A DNA stretch of 64,000 nt, taken from NCBI GenBank assembly GCA_051961995.1, contig JBQCCR010000036.1, positions 1 to 64,000 of the forward strand, read 5' to 3'. Under the pieces are notes generated by a model. That model worked only from the letters and a program-made list of their open reading frames with translations. It did not search any database and was not told the DNA's origin. Made by a program: the position numbers and the translations under genes. Of this stretch, positions 20,512 through 29,107 are shown piece after piece; the stretch's first letter is position 1; each line of letters begins with the position of its first letter. Source of the stretch: 66-474 sp051961995. GTDB lineage: Bacteria; Pseudomonadota; Gammaproteobacteria; Xanthomonadales; Rhodanobacteraceae.

Positions 20512-20671
20512 GGCTTGCCTCCCCGATGATGGCGCGTCCTGCGCCGGATCCCTGTACGCGCGCGTCGGTTTGGCGCATGCGTGTCGCTCCATGCCGCGGG
20601 TGGCCGCCGGGCGGCCGAGGGCGCGGCATCGTGCCGCCGCCGTCGCACAATCGAGAGTAGGTGTGGCGCAT
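20504..20671 (-). CDS. possible 55-residue small protein or leader ORF coupled to the next gene
   Basis: ATG 20669-20671 is preceded by AAGGAGGGACCTAC, the strongest ribosome site in the neighbourhood. The frame ends at 20504, 8 bases inside the start of the 96-residue gene, the layout of translational coupling. The product is rich in Gly, Arg and Pro and matches nothing I know, and its codon pattern does not look strongly coding. It may be a leader peptide or a chance frame exploiting a ribosome site. Confidence 0.3.
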   Translation of the reverse strand: MRHTYSRLCDGGGTMPRPRPPGGHPRHGATRMRQTDARVQGSGAGRAIIGEASHG

Positions 20672-20915
20672 GTAGGTCCCTCCTTGGAGTCGAGCGGTCC
20701 GGAAACTGCGACCGCTCCGGTGCGGGCATCCTTGCCCGCGGATTTGAAGAATAGAGGGGGGCGCCGTAAAGGCGACGTGCAGGGCAGGTACTTGGAACGT
20801 TATCCCGGCGCGTTGTCCCGGTCGGGCTCTTGCACGCAGGCTGCCCCGCTGGAAAAGTGCGGCCACGGGGGGCGTTTTCACGTGCGGGAATGCATGCCGA
20901 TGCTAGGCTGCAGGC
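20672..20915. other. divergent intergenic region upstream of ligD
   Basis: 244 bases between the small coupled unit and ligD. It should hold promoters in both directions. I see GCGGGCATCCTTGCCCGC, a short hairpin near 20721-20738, and no convincing -10/-35 pair or operator. Confidence 0.4.
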
Positions 20916-23420
20916 ATGGCAGGAAGCCACCATCAAGGGCTGGAGACCTACCGGCGCAAGCGCAAGTTCCAGCACACGCCCGAGCCCGCGCGCACGCCAC
21001 GGCGCGGCGTTTCCCGTGAGGTCGAACCTGCCGAGCGGCGCTTCGTCATCCATCTGCATCACGCGCGGCGACGGCATTTCGATTTGCGCCTGCAAGTCGG
21101 CGGCAGCCTGCGCAGCTGGGCGGTGCCGAAGGGGCCGTCGCGCGATCCCTCGATCAGGCACCTCGCCGTACAAGTGGAAGATCATCCGCTGAGCTACGGG
21201 AGCTTCGAAGGCACCATCCCCGAAGGCCATTACGGCGCGGGCACGGTGGCGATCTGGGACGAGGGCACCTGGAGCACCGACGATTCCGCCACCAGGCAGC
21301 TGGACAAGGGCCATCTGCGGTTCGAGTTGCACGGCGCGCGCCTGCGCGGGCGCTGGTCGCTGATCCGCACCAGCGGCAAGTCGTCCGACAAGCCGCAGTG
21401 GCTGCTGATCAAGGGCGAGGATCAATTCACCGATCGCGGCGACGTCGCCGACGACACGCCATTGTCGCAGTGGAAGCTGGAACACCGGCGCGAGGAAGCC
21501 GCGCAATCCGGTTCGCGCAAGACCACGCGCAGCGTTCGCCGCACGGAAGCGCGGGCCGTTGAAACCAGCAAGCTGTCATCGCAGGATTTCGGCTTCCAGT
21601 TGGCGCGGTTGTACCAGCGCGCGCCATCGGGTTCCGACTGGCTGCACGAGGTGAAATACGACGGCTACCGCATGCTGGCCTGGCGCAACGGCAAGGACCT
21701 GCAACTGCTTTCGCGCAACCGGCTGGATTGGACCGATCGCCTGCCGCGCATCGCCGAGGCAATCCGCGCCTTGAAATGCAAAAGCTGCGCACTGGACGGC
21801 GAACTGGTGGTATTCGACGGCGAAGGCCACACACGCTTCGACCTGCTGCAACAGCAGTTCACGCGCGCGCACGCGGATGCCGCGCATTACGTGGTGTTCG
21901 ACCTGCTCATGCTGGACGGCAAGGATCTGCGCGACCAGTCCCTGCATCAGCGCAAGGCCGCACTCTCGAACTTGCTCGAACGTGCTGATTCAAAGCAGGC
22001 GGACGCAGTGCTGATGCTCTCCGGGTTCATCCAGGGCGAAGGATCGCTGGCGCACCAGCGCGCCTGCGAGGCCGGGCTGGAAGGCATCATCAGCAAGGCG
22101 GTGGATGCGCCTTATCGCGCCGGTCGCAGTGACACGTGGCGCAAGTTGAAGTGCATTGATTCGGATGAATTCGTGATCGTCGGCTACACCGCCGGCAAGG
22201 GTTCGCGCGGCAAGCTGGGCGCGCTGCTGCTGGCGGAGCCCGGGGAGAAGGGCTGGCGTTACATCGGCCGGGTCGGCACCGGCATGGATGAGGCGATGCT
22301 GAAGCAGGTGCACGATCTGCTGAAACCGGTGCGCGAACGGCCCGCGCTGATCAATCCCCCCGATGCGAAGCAGCTGCGTGGCAGCAGGGTCACCTGGGTG
22401 AAGCCCGATCACGTCGTCGAGATTGCCTTTCGAGGACGCACCGGCGACGACATGTTGCGGCAGGGCAGCTTCAAGGGCTTGCGTCCGGACAAGTCACCTG
22501 CCGATTTGCGCGACAGCGATCGCGGCGACCATGCCGCCGAAGCCTTGGAGAGTGCGCCGATGCCCGCCATCGCGCTGACCCACCCCGAACGCGTGCTGAT
22601 CGAGAAGCCGCGTGTGACCAAACAGAAGCTCGCAGAGTTCTACATGGATTTCGCCGACCGCCTGCTGCCCGGCATCATCGGCCGGCCGCTTTCGCTGGTG
22701 CGTTGTCCCGATGGCATCGGCAAGGCGTGTTTCTTCCAGAAGCACGGCATGAGCGGCATGCCCGAGAGCATCCGCACGGGCACGCAGCGGAATTCCAAAG
22801 GCGAGGACGAGGAATTCCTGTACGTGGACGGCATCGAAGGCGTGCTGGGCCTGGTGCAGATGAACGTGATCGAGATCCATCCATGGGGCTCGACCATCGC
22901 TGACCTCGAACATCCCGATCGCCTCGTCTTCGATCTCGACCCCGATGCCGGCGTGGGCTGGCCGCGGGTGAAGGAAGCCGCGCGCTTGCTGCGCGATCGC
23001 CTGCAGGCGGTGAACCTGCAGAGTTTCCTGCGCACCACCGGTGGCAAGGGCCTGCACGTGGTGGTGCCGCTGAACCCGCGCCCGGACTGGGAAGCGGCGA
23101 AAGCCTTTTCGCAAGCGCTGGCGCGCACGCTGGAAGCCGAATCTCCACGCGAATATGTGTCGGTGGCGAGCAAGGCGCGCCGCAAGGGCCGCATCTTCGT
23201 GGATTACCTGCGCAACGCGCGCGGCTCGACCGCGGTGGCTTCATATTGCGTGCGTGCGCGCGAAGGCGCGGGTGTTGCCACGCCTTTGCACTGGGAAGAG
23301 CTGTCCAGATTGCGCTCGGGCGCGCAGTACACGATCGGCAATCTGCCGCGCCGGCTGAAATCGCTGAAGACCGATCCCTGGGCGGGGATCGAGGAAGTGC
23401 GGCAGGCATTGCCGGGCTGA
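20916..23420 (+). CDS. ligD: multifunctional ATP-dependent DNA ligase D (NHEJ)
   Basis: 834 residues with three domains in Pseudomonas order. The 3'-phosphoesterase (about 40-185) keeps the metal-site residues around H-F-D-L-R-L and H90/Y94. The ATP-dependent ligase (about 225-530) has nucleotidyl lysine K247 in E-V-K-Y-D-G. The primase-polymerase (about 555-830) has D673 and D675 in F-D-L-D-P-D and a third aspartate near 763. It fills, trims and seals double-strand breaks with Ku, whose gene follows on the same strand. Start ATG 20916 is preceded by only a weak ribosome site. Confidence 0.95.
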   Translation: MAGSHHQGLETYRRKRKFQHTPEPARTPRRGVSREVEPAERRFVIHLHHARRRHFDLRLQVGGSLRSWAVPKGPSRDPSIRHLAVQVEDHPLSYGSFEGTIPEGHYGAGTVAIWDEGTWSTDDSATRQLDKGHLRFELHGARLRGRWSLIRTSGKSSDKPQWLLIKGEDQFTDRGDVADDTPLSQWKLEHRREEAAQSGSRKTTRSVRRTEARAVETSKLSSQDFGFQLARLYQRAPSGSDWLHEVKYDGYRMLAWRNGKDLQLLSRNRLDWTDRLPRIAEAIRALKCKSCALDGELVVFDGEGHTRFDLLQQQFTRAHADAAHYVVFDLLMLDGKDLRDQSLHQRKAALSNLLERADSKQADAVLMLSGFIQGEGSLAHQRACEAGLEGIISKAVDAPYRAGRSDTWRKLKCIDSDEFVIVGYTAGKGSRGKLGALLLAEPGEKGWRYIGRVGTGMDEAMLKQVHDLLKPVRERPALINPPDAKQLRGSRVTWVKPDHVVEIAFRGRTGDDMLRQGSFKGLRPDKSPADLRDSDRGDHAAEALESAPMPAIALTHPERVLIEKPRVTKQKLAEFYMDFADRLLPGIIGRPLSLVRCPDGIGKACFFQKHGMSGMPESIRTGTQRNSKGEDEEFLYVDGIEGVLGLVQMNVIEIHPWGSTIADLEHPDRLVFDLDPDAGVGWPRVKEAARLLRDRLQAVNLQSFLRTTGGKGLHVVVPLNPRPDWEAAKAFSQALARTLEAESPREYVSVASKARRKGRIFVDYLRNARGSTAVASYCVRAREGAGVATPLHWEELSRLRSGAQYTIGNLPRRLKSLKTDPWAGIEEVRQALPG

Positions 23421-23435
23421 GCGTAGTTCCGGATT

Positions 23436-23533
23436 CCGCTCGCGTTGAGCGTAGCGAAGCGGAGTCGAAACGCGAGTCGAATGGGAGCGGCCCTTCGACT
23501 CCGCGCCTGTGGCGCTACGCTCAGGGCGAACGG
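23436..23533. repeat. dispersed inverted repeat (GAGCGTAGCGAAGCGGAGTCGAA type)
   Basis: The left arm at 23444-23469 and the right arm at 23493-23524 pair through GGAGTCGAA / TTCGACTCC and GAGCGTAGC / GCTACGCTC. It fills most of the 134 bases between ligD and ku, ending 22 bases before the ku start, so it lies in the ku leader or promoter. Confidence 0.65.
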
Positions 23534-23554
23534 TATCAAAACAAGGAGCGTGTC

Positions 23555-24463
23555 ATGCCAAGACCCATCTGGAGCGGCACCATCACTTTCGGTTTACTCA
23601 ACATCCCGGTGCAATTGATGACCGCCGAGCGGCACACCGACCTGCATTTCCGCATGCTCGATTCGCGCAACAACGCGCGCATCCGCTACGAGCGCGTCAA
23701 CGAGGAAACCGGCGAGGAGGTGCCCTGGAAGGACATCGTGAAAGCCTTCGAGTACGACAAGGGTTCGTATGTCGTATTGGAGAAGGAAGACTTCGCGCGC
23801 GCCGCGCCGGAGTCCACGGAGTCCGTGGACATCGAGGCTTTCATCAATCCCGATTCGATCGGCGCGGAGTATTTTGAGAAACCCTATTACCTGGTGCCGG
23901 CCAAGAAAGCCGAGAAGGGCTACGTGCTGCTGCGCGAGACCTTGAAGCGCCTGAAGACGGCGGGCCTGGCGCGGGTGGTGATCCGCACCCGCGAATACCT
24001 CGCCCTGGTGGTGCCGCACGAAGACGCGCTGCTGCTGATGCTGCTGCGTTTTCCGCAGGAGCTGGTGCCGGCCGACGAATACGCGTTTCCCGACAAAAAG
24101 CCCGCCGCCTACCGGATCAGCCCGAAGGAACTGGAGATGGCCGAGTCGCTGGTGAAATCCATGATCGGCAAGTGGCAGCCACAGAACTACCACGACGATT
24201 TCCGCGAGCGGCTGGTGAAGGTGATCGAGGAACGCGTCAAGGCCAAGGGGGTCGTGCGCACGCCATCGGCCGCGGAAACCGAGTTGCCCAAGAACGCGGC
24301 CACCAACGTGGTGGATTTCATGTCGCTGCTCAAGAAGAGCATTGATGCCAAGCAGCGCACCCCGGCGGCCGGACGCGCGCCGGAGAAAAAGGCCGCCGCC
24401 AAGAAATCCGCCAAGTCCACCCGCAAGAAGCCCGCAAGGAAAGGCGCGCGCAAGGCTTCCTGA
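23555..24463 (+). CDS. ku: Ku protein, non-homologous end joining
   Basis: 302 residues. It carries the bacterial Ku core (about 1-250), opening with R-P-I-W-S-G-T-I-T-F-G-L-L-N-I-P-V, and then a Lys/Ala-rich C-terminal tail of about 50 residues of the kind that modulates DNA binding and threading. Homodimeric Ku encircles DNA ends and recruits LigD, encoded just upstream. ATG 23555 has AAGGAG 6 bases upstream; a longer frame upstream reads through ligD and a repeat and is discounted. Confidence 0.95.
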   Translation: MPRPIWSGTITFGLLNIPVQLMTAERHTDLHFRMLDSRNNARIRYERVNEETGEEVPWKDIVKAFEYDKGSYVVLEKEDFARAAPESTESVDIEAFINPDSIGAEYFEKPYYLVPAKKAEKGYVLLRETLKRLKTAGLARVVIRTREYLALVVPHEDALLLMLLRFPQELVPADEYAFPDKKPAAYRISPKELEMAESLVKSMIGKWQPQNYHDDFRERLVKVIEERVKAKGVVRTPSAAETELPKNAATNVVDFMSLLKKSIDAKQRTPAAGRAPEKKAAAKKSAKSTRKKPARKGARKAS

Positions 24464-24488
24464 TCCCGCCTGGTCGGCCGGGGGCGCT

Positions 24489-24516
24489 TTGTCCGGCGCC
24501 GCAAGCTCGCTATACT
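24489..24516 (+). promoter_or_regulatory. sigma70-type promoter upstream of cytochrome c5
   Basis: TTGTCC (24489-24494) and TATACT (24511-24516) are separated by 16 bases and match the consensus at 4 of 6 and 5 of 6 positions. Transcription would start near 24523 and give a leader of about 205 bases. Confidence 0.55.
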
Positions 24517-24528
24517 TTCGTGTCTTTT

Positions 24529-24642
24529 GCGCCCGCGATTGTCGCGGGCGCGAGTGAGGGACGCTCAGGGTTTCTGATCCTCACCATGGCCGGAGCGCTC
24601 TGTCCCTTGAGTCAAGGGGCGTAAACCATTGCGCAGCAATGG
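24529..24642 (+). ncRNA. structured leader or small RNA ahead of cytochrome c5
   Basis: Downstream of the promoter are GCGCCCGCGA-TTG-TCGCGGGCGC (24529-24551), a longer-range AGGGAC/GTCCCT pair, CCCTTG-AGT-CAAGGG (24604-24618) and CCATTGC-GCA-GCAATGG (24626-24642). Three near-perfect hairpins in 115 bases suggest a folded 5' leader or an independent small RNA. It does not match any riboswitch, 6S or SRP RNA consensus I can recall. Confidence 0.4.
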
Positions 24643-24727
24643 CTTTGGGTTGTGGAAGCATGGCGATGCAGGCAAGAGCGAACTTCTACACGATTCGACC
24701 AGATATTCCTTAGAACTGGAGCTTGCC

Positions 24728-25264
24728 GTGAGCCAGATGACCCCTTCCGATCGCACTTTCATGCGCCATTTCGCGATTATGATCGCGGCCTTGGCGGGCG
24801 TTGCCGTGATCCTGATCATCATCGGCCAGATCGTGCACGCCTATCAGCCGACCGAACAGACCAACGCGCAGGCGCGCGAGGCTGGCGAGCGGATCATGCC
24901 GGTCGGCGCCGACTTCGCGGGCAGCACCGGCCGCGCGGCGATGCAGGCACAAGCCGCGGCCGCGGCCGCGGCCAAGGCCGCTGCATCCCAAGTCGCTTAC
25001 GGCGGCACCACCGACGGCAAGACGATCTTCGGCCAGTTGTGCACGACCTGCCACAGCACCGGCGCGGCCGGCGCGCCCAAGATCACCGACAAGGCGGCGT
25101 GGGCCCCCCGCATCGCCGAGGGCATGGATACCCTGGTCAAGCACGCGATTGACGGCTACACCGGCCCGGACGGCAACCATATGCCGGCCAAGGGCGGCAA
25201 CCCGGCGCTCACCGACGCGCAGGTCGAGGCGACGGTGAAGTGGATGGTGTCCCAAATCAAGTGA
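24728..25264 (+). CDS. membrane-anchored cytochrome c5 family protein
   Basis: 178 residues: one N-terminal membrane helix (about 19-40), an Ala-rich linker near 80-95 and a C-terminal class I haem domain with C-T-T-C-H and distal Met in N-H-M-P-A-K-G-G-N. This is the cytochrome c5 pattern, tethered on the periplasmic side and likely serving as an electron shuttle to a terminal oxidase. GTG 24728 with TGGAGC upstream is preferred; ATG 24737 is an alternative. It has its own promoter and structured leader. Confidence 0.85.
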   Translation: MSQMTPSDRTFMRHFAIMIAALAGVAVILIIIGQIVHAYQPTEQTNAQAREAGERIMPVGADFAGSTGRAAMQAQAAAAAAAKAAASQVAYGGTTDGKTIFGQLCTTCHSTGAAGAPKITDKAAWAPRIAEGMDTLVKHAIDGYTGPDGNHMPAKGGNPALTDAQVEATVKWMVSQIK

Positions 25265-25438
25265 GTGCAGGAGGCATTCATCCCGGCCGGCACATGGACG
25301 TGCGTTGATCCGGGATCCAGTGCCTTTCACGCGTTCTGCTCCGCTCGTTTCGTCCGTGCTTTGCTGAAGGCGCCGGGCCCGGCTTGCGCCGGGTTGACGG
25401 GTTCACTGGCCCGCGCCTGCCTTCGGTATGATGTTCCC

Positions 25439-26140
25439 ATGACCGAACCACAGTTGACCGCGCTTGCCCACGCTCCCGCGGAGTTTCCGCGTGAGGCGCT
25501 GGAGTTCGCGTTGCCCGGTCCGGCGGGGCGGCTGGAACTCGCCACCTGCGCGGCCAAGCCTGGCGAGGCGCGCGCGGGCACGGTGGTCATCTGTCATCCG
25601 CATCCGCAGCACGGCGGCAGTCTGCGCAACAAGGTCGTGACCATGCTGGAGCGCAGCCTGCGCGAATCCGGCCTCGACACCGTGCGCTTCAATTTCCGCG
25701 GCGTGGGCGAATCGGAAGGAACCTACGACGAGGGCGACGGCGAGAGCGGCGATCTGGTCGCGGTCGCGCAATGGGTGCGTCGCGTGCATCCGCACGACGC
25801 ACTGTGGCTGGCCGGCTTCTCGTTCGGTTCGTACGTGGTGTTGCGCACCGCGCGCTCGCTGGCGGCGAACGCGCTCATCACGGTCGCGCCGCCGGTCGGG
25901 CGCTGGGATTTCGAAAGCGTCGCGATGCCCGAGTGCCCGTGGCTGATCGTGCAGGGCGAGGATGACGAGATCGTCGAGCCGCAGGCCGTATTCGAATGGG
26001 TCGGAACGCTTGATCCGCAACCCACGCTGGTGCGCATGCCTGAAACCGGACACTTTTTCCATCGCCGGCTGATGGACCTGCGTGGGGCCGTAAAGAACTC
26101 GGTACGGGGCTGGTTGCCTGCTCCTCGCCCGGCAGCGTGA
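25439..26140 (+). CDS. alpha/beta hydrolase (CocE/NonD-like, YfhR type)
   Basis: 233 residues. It shows H-P-H-P-Q-H-G-G near residue 55 (oxyanion region), the nucleophile elbow G-F-S-F-G-S, an acid in E-D-D-E-I-V-E and a catalytic histidine in G-H-F-F-H. This small-hydrolase group is common in proteobacteria and has no assigned substrate. The zapE start overlaps its stop by 4 bases, so the two are cotranscribed. Confidence 0.8.
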   Translation: MTEPQLTALAHAPAEFPREALEFALPGPAGRLELATCAAKPGEARAGTVVICHPHPQHGGSLRNKVVTMLERSLRESGLDTVRFNFRGVGESEGTYDEGDGESGDLVAVAQWVRRVHPHDALWLAGFSFGSYVVLRTARSLAANALITVAPPVGRWDFESVAMPECPWLIVQGEDDEIVEPQAVFEWVGTLDPQPTLVRMPETGHFFHRRLMDLRGAVKNSVRGWLPAPRPAA

Positions 26141-27243
26141 TCGCCTGCGTGGATTCCGCGGCGGTCGAAGTCCCGATGACGCCGGGCCGGCTTTACGCAC
26201 AGGGCGTCGTCGCGCGCGCGTGGCAGGAGGATCCGGCGCAACGCGCGGTGCTGGACGACTTCGATCGCCTATGCGCGCAACTCACTGCATCGAAAACAGG
26301 TTGGTTCTCGCGCTGGCGCACATCCGGTGCGCCGCAGGGCATCTATCTGTGGGGTCCGGTCGGGCGCGGCAAGACGATGCTGATGGATCTTCTCGTGGAG
26401 TCGCTGCCGTCGGGCCTGACGCGGCGCGTGCATTTCCACCGCTTCATGCTGGATGTGCATGCGCTGTTGCGAACGCTCGGCGAGCGCCGCGATCCGCTGC
26501 GTGAAGTGGCCGCGCAGCTTGCGCGCAAGGTGCGCGTGCTGTGCCTGGACGAATTCCAGGTCGAGGACATCGGCGACGCGATGATCCTCGCCAATCTGCT
26601 GCGCGCGCTGTTCCGGGAAGGCGCGGCGCTGGTGACGACCTCCAACACGCCGCCGCGCGATCTGTATCGCGACGGCCTGCAGCGCGCACGCTTCCTGCCG
26701 GCGATCGCGCTGCTCGAGCGGCATTGCCGGGTGCTGGAACTCGCCTCGCCGCACGACTGGCGCTTGCGTGCGCTCACCCGGGCCCGGGTGTATCTCACGC
26801 CCCTGGGCGAGCAGGCCGGGCACGCGCTGGCGGCACTGTTCGACAATCTCGCGCGCGGGCCGGTGCAGGAAGGTGGAACACTCGAGCTCAACGACCGCGC
26901 GGTTCCGGTGAGGCGTGCGTGCGCGCAAGCCGCCTGGTTCGATTTCGATGCATTGTGCGAAGGCCCGCGCGGTTCGGCTGATTACATCGAGCTGGCGCGT
27001 GCGTATCCGGCGGTCCTGATTTCCGGAGTGCCGCAATTCACGCCGCTGCGCGAAGACGCGGCGCGCCGCTTCATCCAGTTGGTGGACGAGTTGTACGACC
27101 GTCGCGTGAAGCTCGCGCTCACCGCGGCCGTGCCCGCGGTGGAGCTGTATGACGGCGCGCGCCTGCGTGCAGCGTTCGCGCGCACCGCCAGCCGCTTGAT
27201 CGAGATGCAAAGCGCCCAATATCTGGCCGAACCCCACCGCTGA
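26137..27243 (+). CDS. zapE: cell division protein ZapE (AFG1-like ATPase)
   Basis: 368 residues. AFG1/ZapE ATPase with Walker A G-P-V-G-R-G-K-T near residue 73, Walker B L-C-L-D-E-F near 136 and the sensor region T-S-N-T-P-P. ZapE binds the Z-ring late in division and under stress. Start GTG 26137 overlaps the hydrolase stop (GTGA); M14 would be the nearest ATG. Full length for the family. Confidence 0.9.
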   Translation: MIACVDSAAVEVPMTPGRLYAQGVVARAWQEDPAQRAVLDDFDRLCAQLTASKTGWFSRWRTSGAPQGIYLWGPVGRGKTMLMDLLVESLPSGLTRRVHFHRFMLDVHALLRTLGERRDPLREVAAQLARKVRVLCLDEFQVEDIGDAMILANLLRALFREGAALVTTSNTPPRDLYRDGLQRARFLPAIALLERHCRVLELASPHDWRLRALTRARVYLTPLGEQAGHALAALFDNLARGPVQEGGTLELNDRAVPVRRACAQAAWFDFDALCEGPRGSADYIELARAYPAVLISGVPQFTPLREDAARRFIQLVDELYDRRVKLALTAAVPAVELYDGARLRAAFARTASRLIEMQSAQYLAEPHR

Positions 27244-27352
27244 TCCGCTGTCGAAACGCGCACGCCTCGATCGTCATCAGGGCAGACGACGCGTCCTGCA
27301 TGACGAATGTCACCGGGATCGCCACGACTAATGGCCCTGTCGCCGAAAGTAT

Positions 27353-27381
27353 TTGCATTTGAAAATAGTTTCCAATATCTT
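27353..27381 (+). promoter_or_regulatory. promoter of the RND efflux operon
   Basis: TTGCAT (27353-27358) and TATCTT (27376-27381) are 17 bases apart in the only distinctly AT-rich stretch of this region. Start of transcription near 27388 would give a leader of about 76 bases. Confidence 0.5.
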
Positions 27382-27382
27382 T

Positions 27383-27392
27383 ACCGTTCGGT
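27383..27392. promoter_or_regulatory. candidate TetR-type operator ACCG-TT-CGGT
   Basis: ACCG and CGGT form an inverted repeat directly after the -10 element, over the predicted start site of the efflux operon. This half-site arrangement resembles operators of TetR repressors of RND pumps. No tetR gene is linked in the window. Confidence 0.45.
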
Positions 27393-27463
27393 TCAGTTAT
27401 GACGGCCGTGCTCGCGCCGCCTCATCGTTACCGGACCCGCTCGCCTCTCCAACAACAACCACA

Positions 27464-28966
27464 ATGAGCCAAGCATTCTCCTTTTCACGCCTGCGGGCAC
27501 CCGGCGCACTTGCCGGCGCGCTGGCACTGATCCTCGCCGGATGCGCGGTCGGGCCGAACTACACGCGCCCGGGCGCGCCGCAGGTGGATCGCTACACCAC
27601 GCAACCGTTGCCCGCGCAGACGGTGTCCACCGATACGCCCGGCGGCGATGCGCAACGTTTTCTGCAAGGCACGAACGTGCCGGAGCGCTGGTGGACCACG
27701 TTCGGCAACAAGGAACTGGATCGCCGGGTGCAACAGGCGCTGGCGCATTCGCCGACGATTGCCTCTGCCCAGGCCGCACTGCGCGAAGCGCAGGAAAACG
27801 CGAAAGCCGCGCGCGGGGGATTCTTCCCGTCGCTGGACGCCAGCGCCGGCGCGACGAGACAGAAATCCTCCGGCGCCCAATTCGGCAGCGCCGGCGCGGC
27901 TTTCAGCAGCAGCCCGTTCAACGTGTACAACGCAGGCGTCAGCGTCGGCTACGTGTTCGACATCTTCGGCGGCGTGCGGCGCGGCGTGGAAGCGCAATCG
28001 GCGCTGGCCGATGCGCAGCGCGCGCAACTGGATGCGACCTATCTGATCCTCGCCACCAACGTGGTGACGGCTTCCCTGCAGGAAGCTTCGCTGCGCGAGC
28101 AGGTGCGCGCGACCGAGGAGATCGCCGATTCGCTGCGCAAGGAACTGGATATCGCGCAGAAGCAGCAGCAGATCGGCGCGAAATCGCTGTCCGACACGCT
28201 GGCGGTGAGCGCGCAGCTGGCGAGCACGGAAGCTACGCTACCGCCGCTGCGCAAGCAGCTCGCGGCGACGCAGGACCAGCTCGCGACCTATCTAGGCGTG
28301 GCGCCCGCGCAATTGCAACTGCAACCGATCGAGCTGGCGAACGTCACCTTGCCGCAGGACATTCCGGTCAGTCTGCCGAGCAGCATCGTCGAGCAGCGTC
28401 CGGACATTCGCGCAGCCAGTGCGCAGTTGCATGCGGCGACCGCACAGGTTGGCGTGGCGACCGCGAACATGCTGCCCCAGCTCACCCTGTCGGGCAGCCT
28501 CGGTTCGCAGGCGCTGCATTCGGGTGATCTGTTTTCCGCGGGCACCACGGCGTGGTCGCTGGGGTTGAACCTGCTGCAACCGATCTTTCACGGCGGCGAG
28601 CTGCTGCACAGGAAACGCGCCGCGCAAGCCGGCATGGAGCGCGTGCTGGCGGACTGGCAGCAGACGGTACTGACCGCATTCCAGAACGTGGCCGACACAT
28701 TGCAGGCGCTGGATTTCGACGCGCAAGGGCTGGCTGCGCAGAATACCGCGGAACAAGCTGCGTCGAAGCGACTGGAACTTACCCGTACGCAATTCCAGGT
28801 CGGCGCGGTGGATTACCTGGCCTTGCTGGACGCCGAGCGCCAGTACCAGCAATCGCGCATCGCCCTGATCCAGTCGCGCGCGGCTCGATTGTCCGACACC
28901 GCGGCGCTGTACGCGGCGCTGGGCGGCGGATGGAACGGCCCGAATGTCGTGTCAAACGAGAAATAG
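27464..28966 (+). CDS. RND efflux outer membrane lipoprotein, NodT/OprM family
   Basis: 500 residues. The lipoprotein signal ends L-A-G-C and is followed by A-V-G-P-N-Y-x-R-P, the hallmark of NodT-family outer membrane factors. The two long-helix repeats each include the Gln/Ala-rich coiled-coil portions expected of TolC-like trimers, and the segment with L-L-D-A-E-R-Q-Y is conserved. It forms the outer membrane exit duct for the pump encoded downstream. Start ATG 27464 has no good ribosome site. Confidence 0.9.
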   Translation: MSQAFSFSRLRAPGALAGALALILAGCAVGPNYTRPGAPQVDRYTTQPLPAQTVSTDTPGGDAQRFLQGTNVPERWWTTFGNKELDRRVQQALAHSPTIASAQAALREAQENAKAARGGFFPSLDASAGATRQKSSGAQFGSAGAAFSSSPFNVYNAGVSVGYVFDIFGGVRRGVEAQSALADAQRAQLDATYLILATNVVTASLQEASLREQVRATEEIADSLRKELDIAQKQQQIGAKSLSDTLAVSAQLASTEATLPPLRKQLAATQDQLATYLGVAPAQLQLQPIELANVTLPQDIPVSLPSSIVEQRPDIRAASAQLHAATAQVGVATANMLPQLTLSGSLGSQALHSGDLFSAGTTAWSLGLNLLQPIFHGGELLHRKRAAQAGMERVLADWQQTVLTAFQNVADTLQALDFDAQGLAAQNTAEQAASKRLELTRTQFQVGAVDYLALLDAERQYQQSRIALIQSRAARLSDTAALYAALGGGWNGPNVVSNEK

Positions 28967-28984
28967 ATTCGAAAGTCAGAGCAG

Positions 28985-29058
28985 TTTTCCGCAAGGGACG
29001 CGAAGAAACGCAAATGCATTGGTTCCCTTTTTGCGTCCTTGGCGTTCTTCGCGGAAAA
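28985..29058. repeat. dispersed inverted repeat (GTCCGCGAAG type), copy 3
   Basis: Arms TTTTCCGC...GACGCGAAG and CTTGGCGTTCTTCGCGGAAAA form a long imperfect hairpin between the channel and adaptor genes. Same family as 1611-1705 and 3385-3464. It interrupts the efflux operon and might dampen downstream transcription. Confidence 0.7.
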
Positions 29059-29107
29059 AGCCTTTTGCAATATGCAATCACACGCCCTGCTTCATTGAGA
29101 ACCGACA

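Noticed and set aside
24529..24642. 6S RNA, SRP RNA or a known riboswitch
   Set aside because: I could not find the open-promoter-like central bubble of 6S RNA, the GGTCAGG...GGAAG motif of SRP RNA, or any riboswitch core. Left as an unassigned structured leader.
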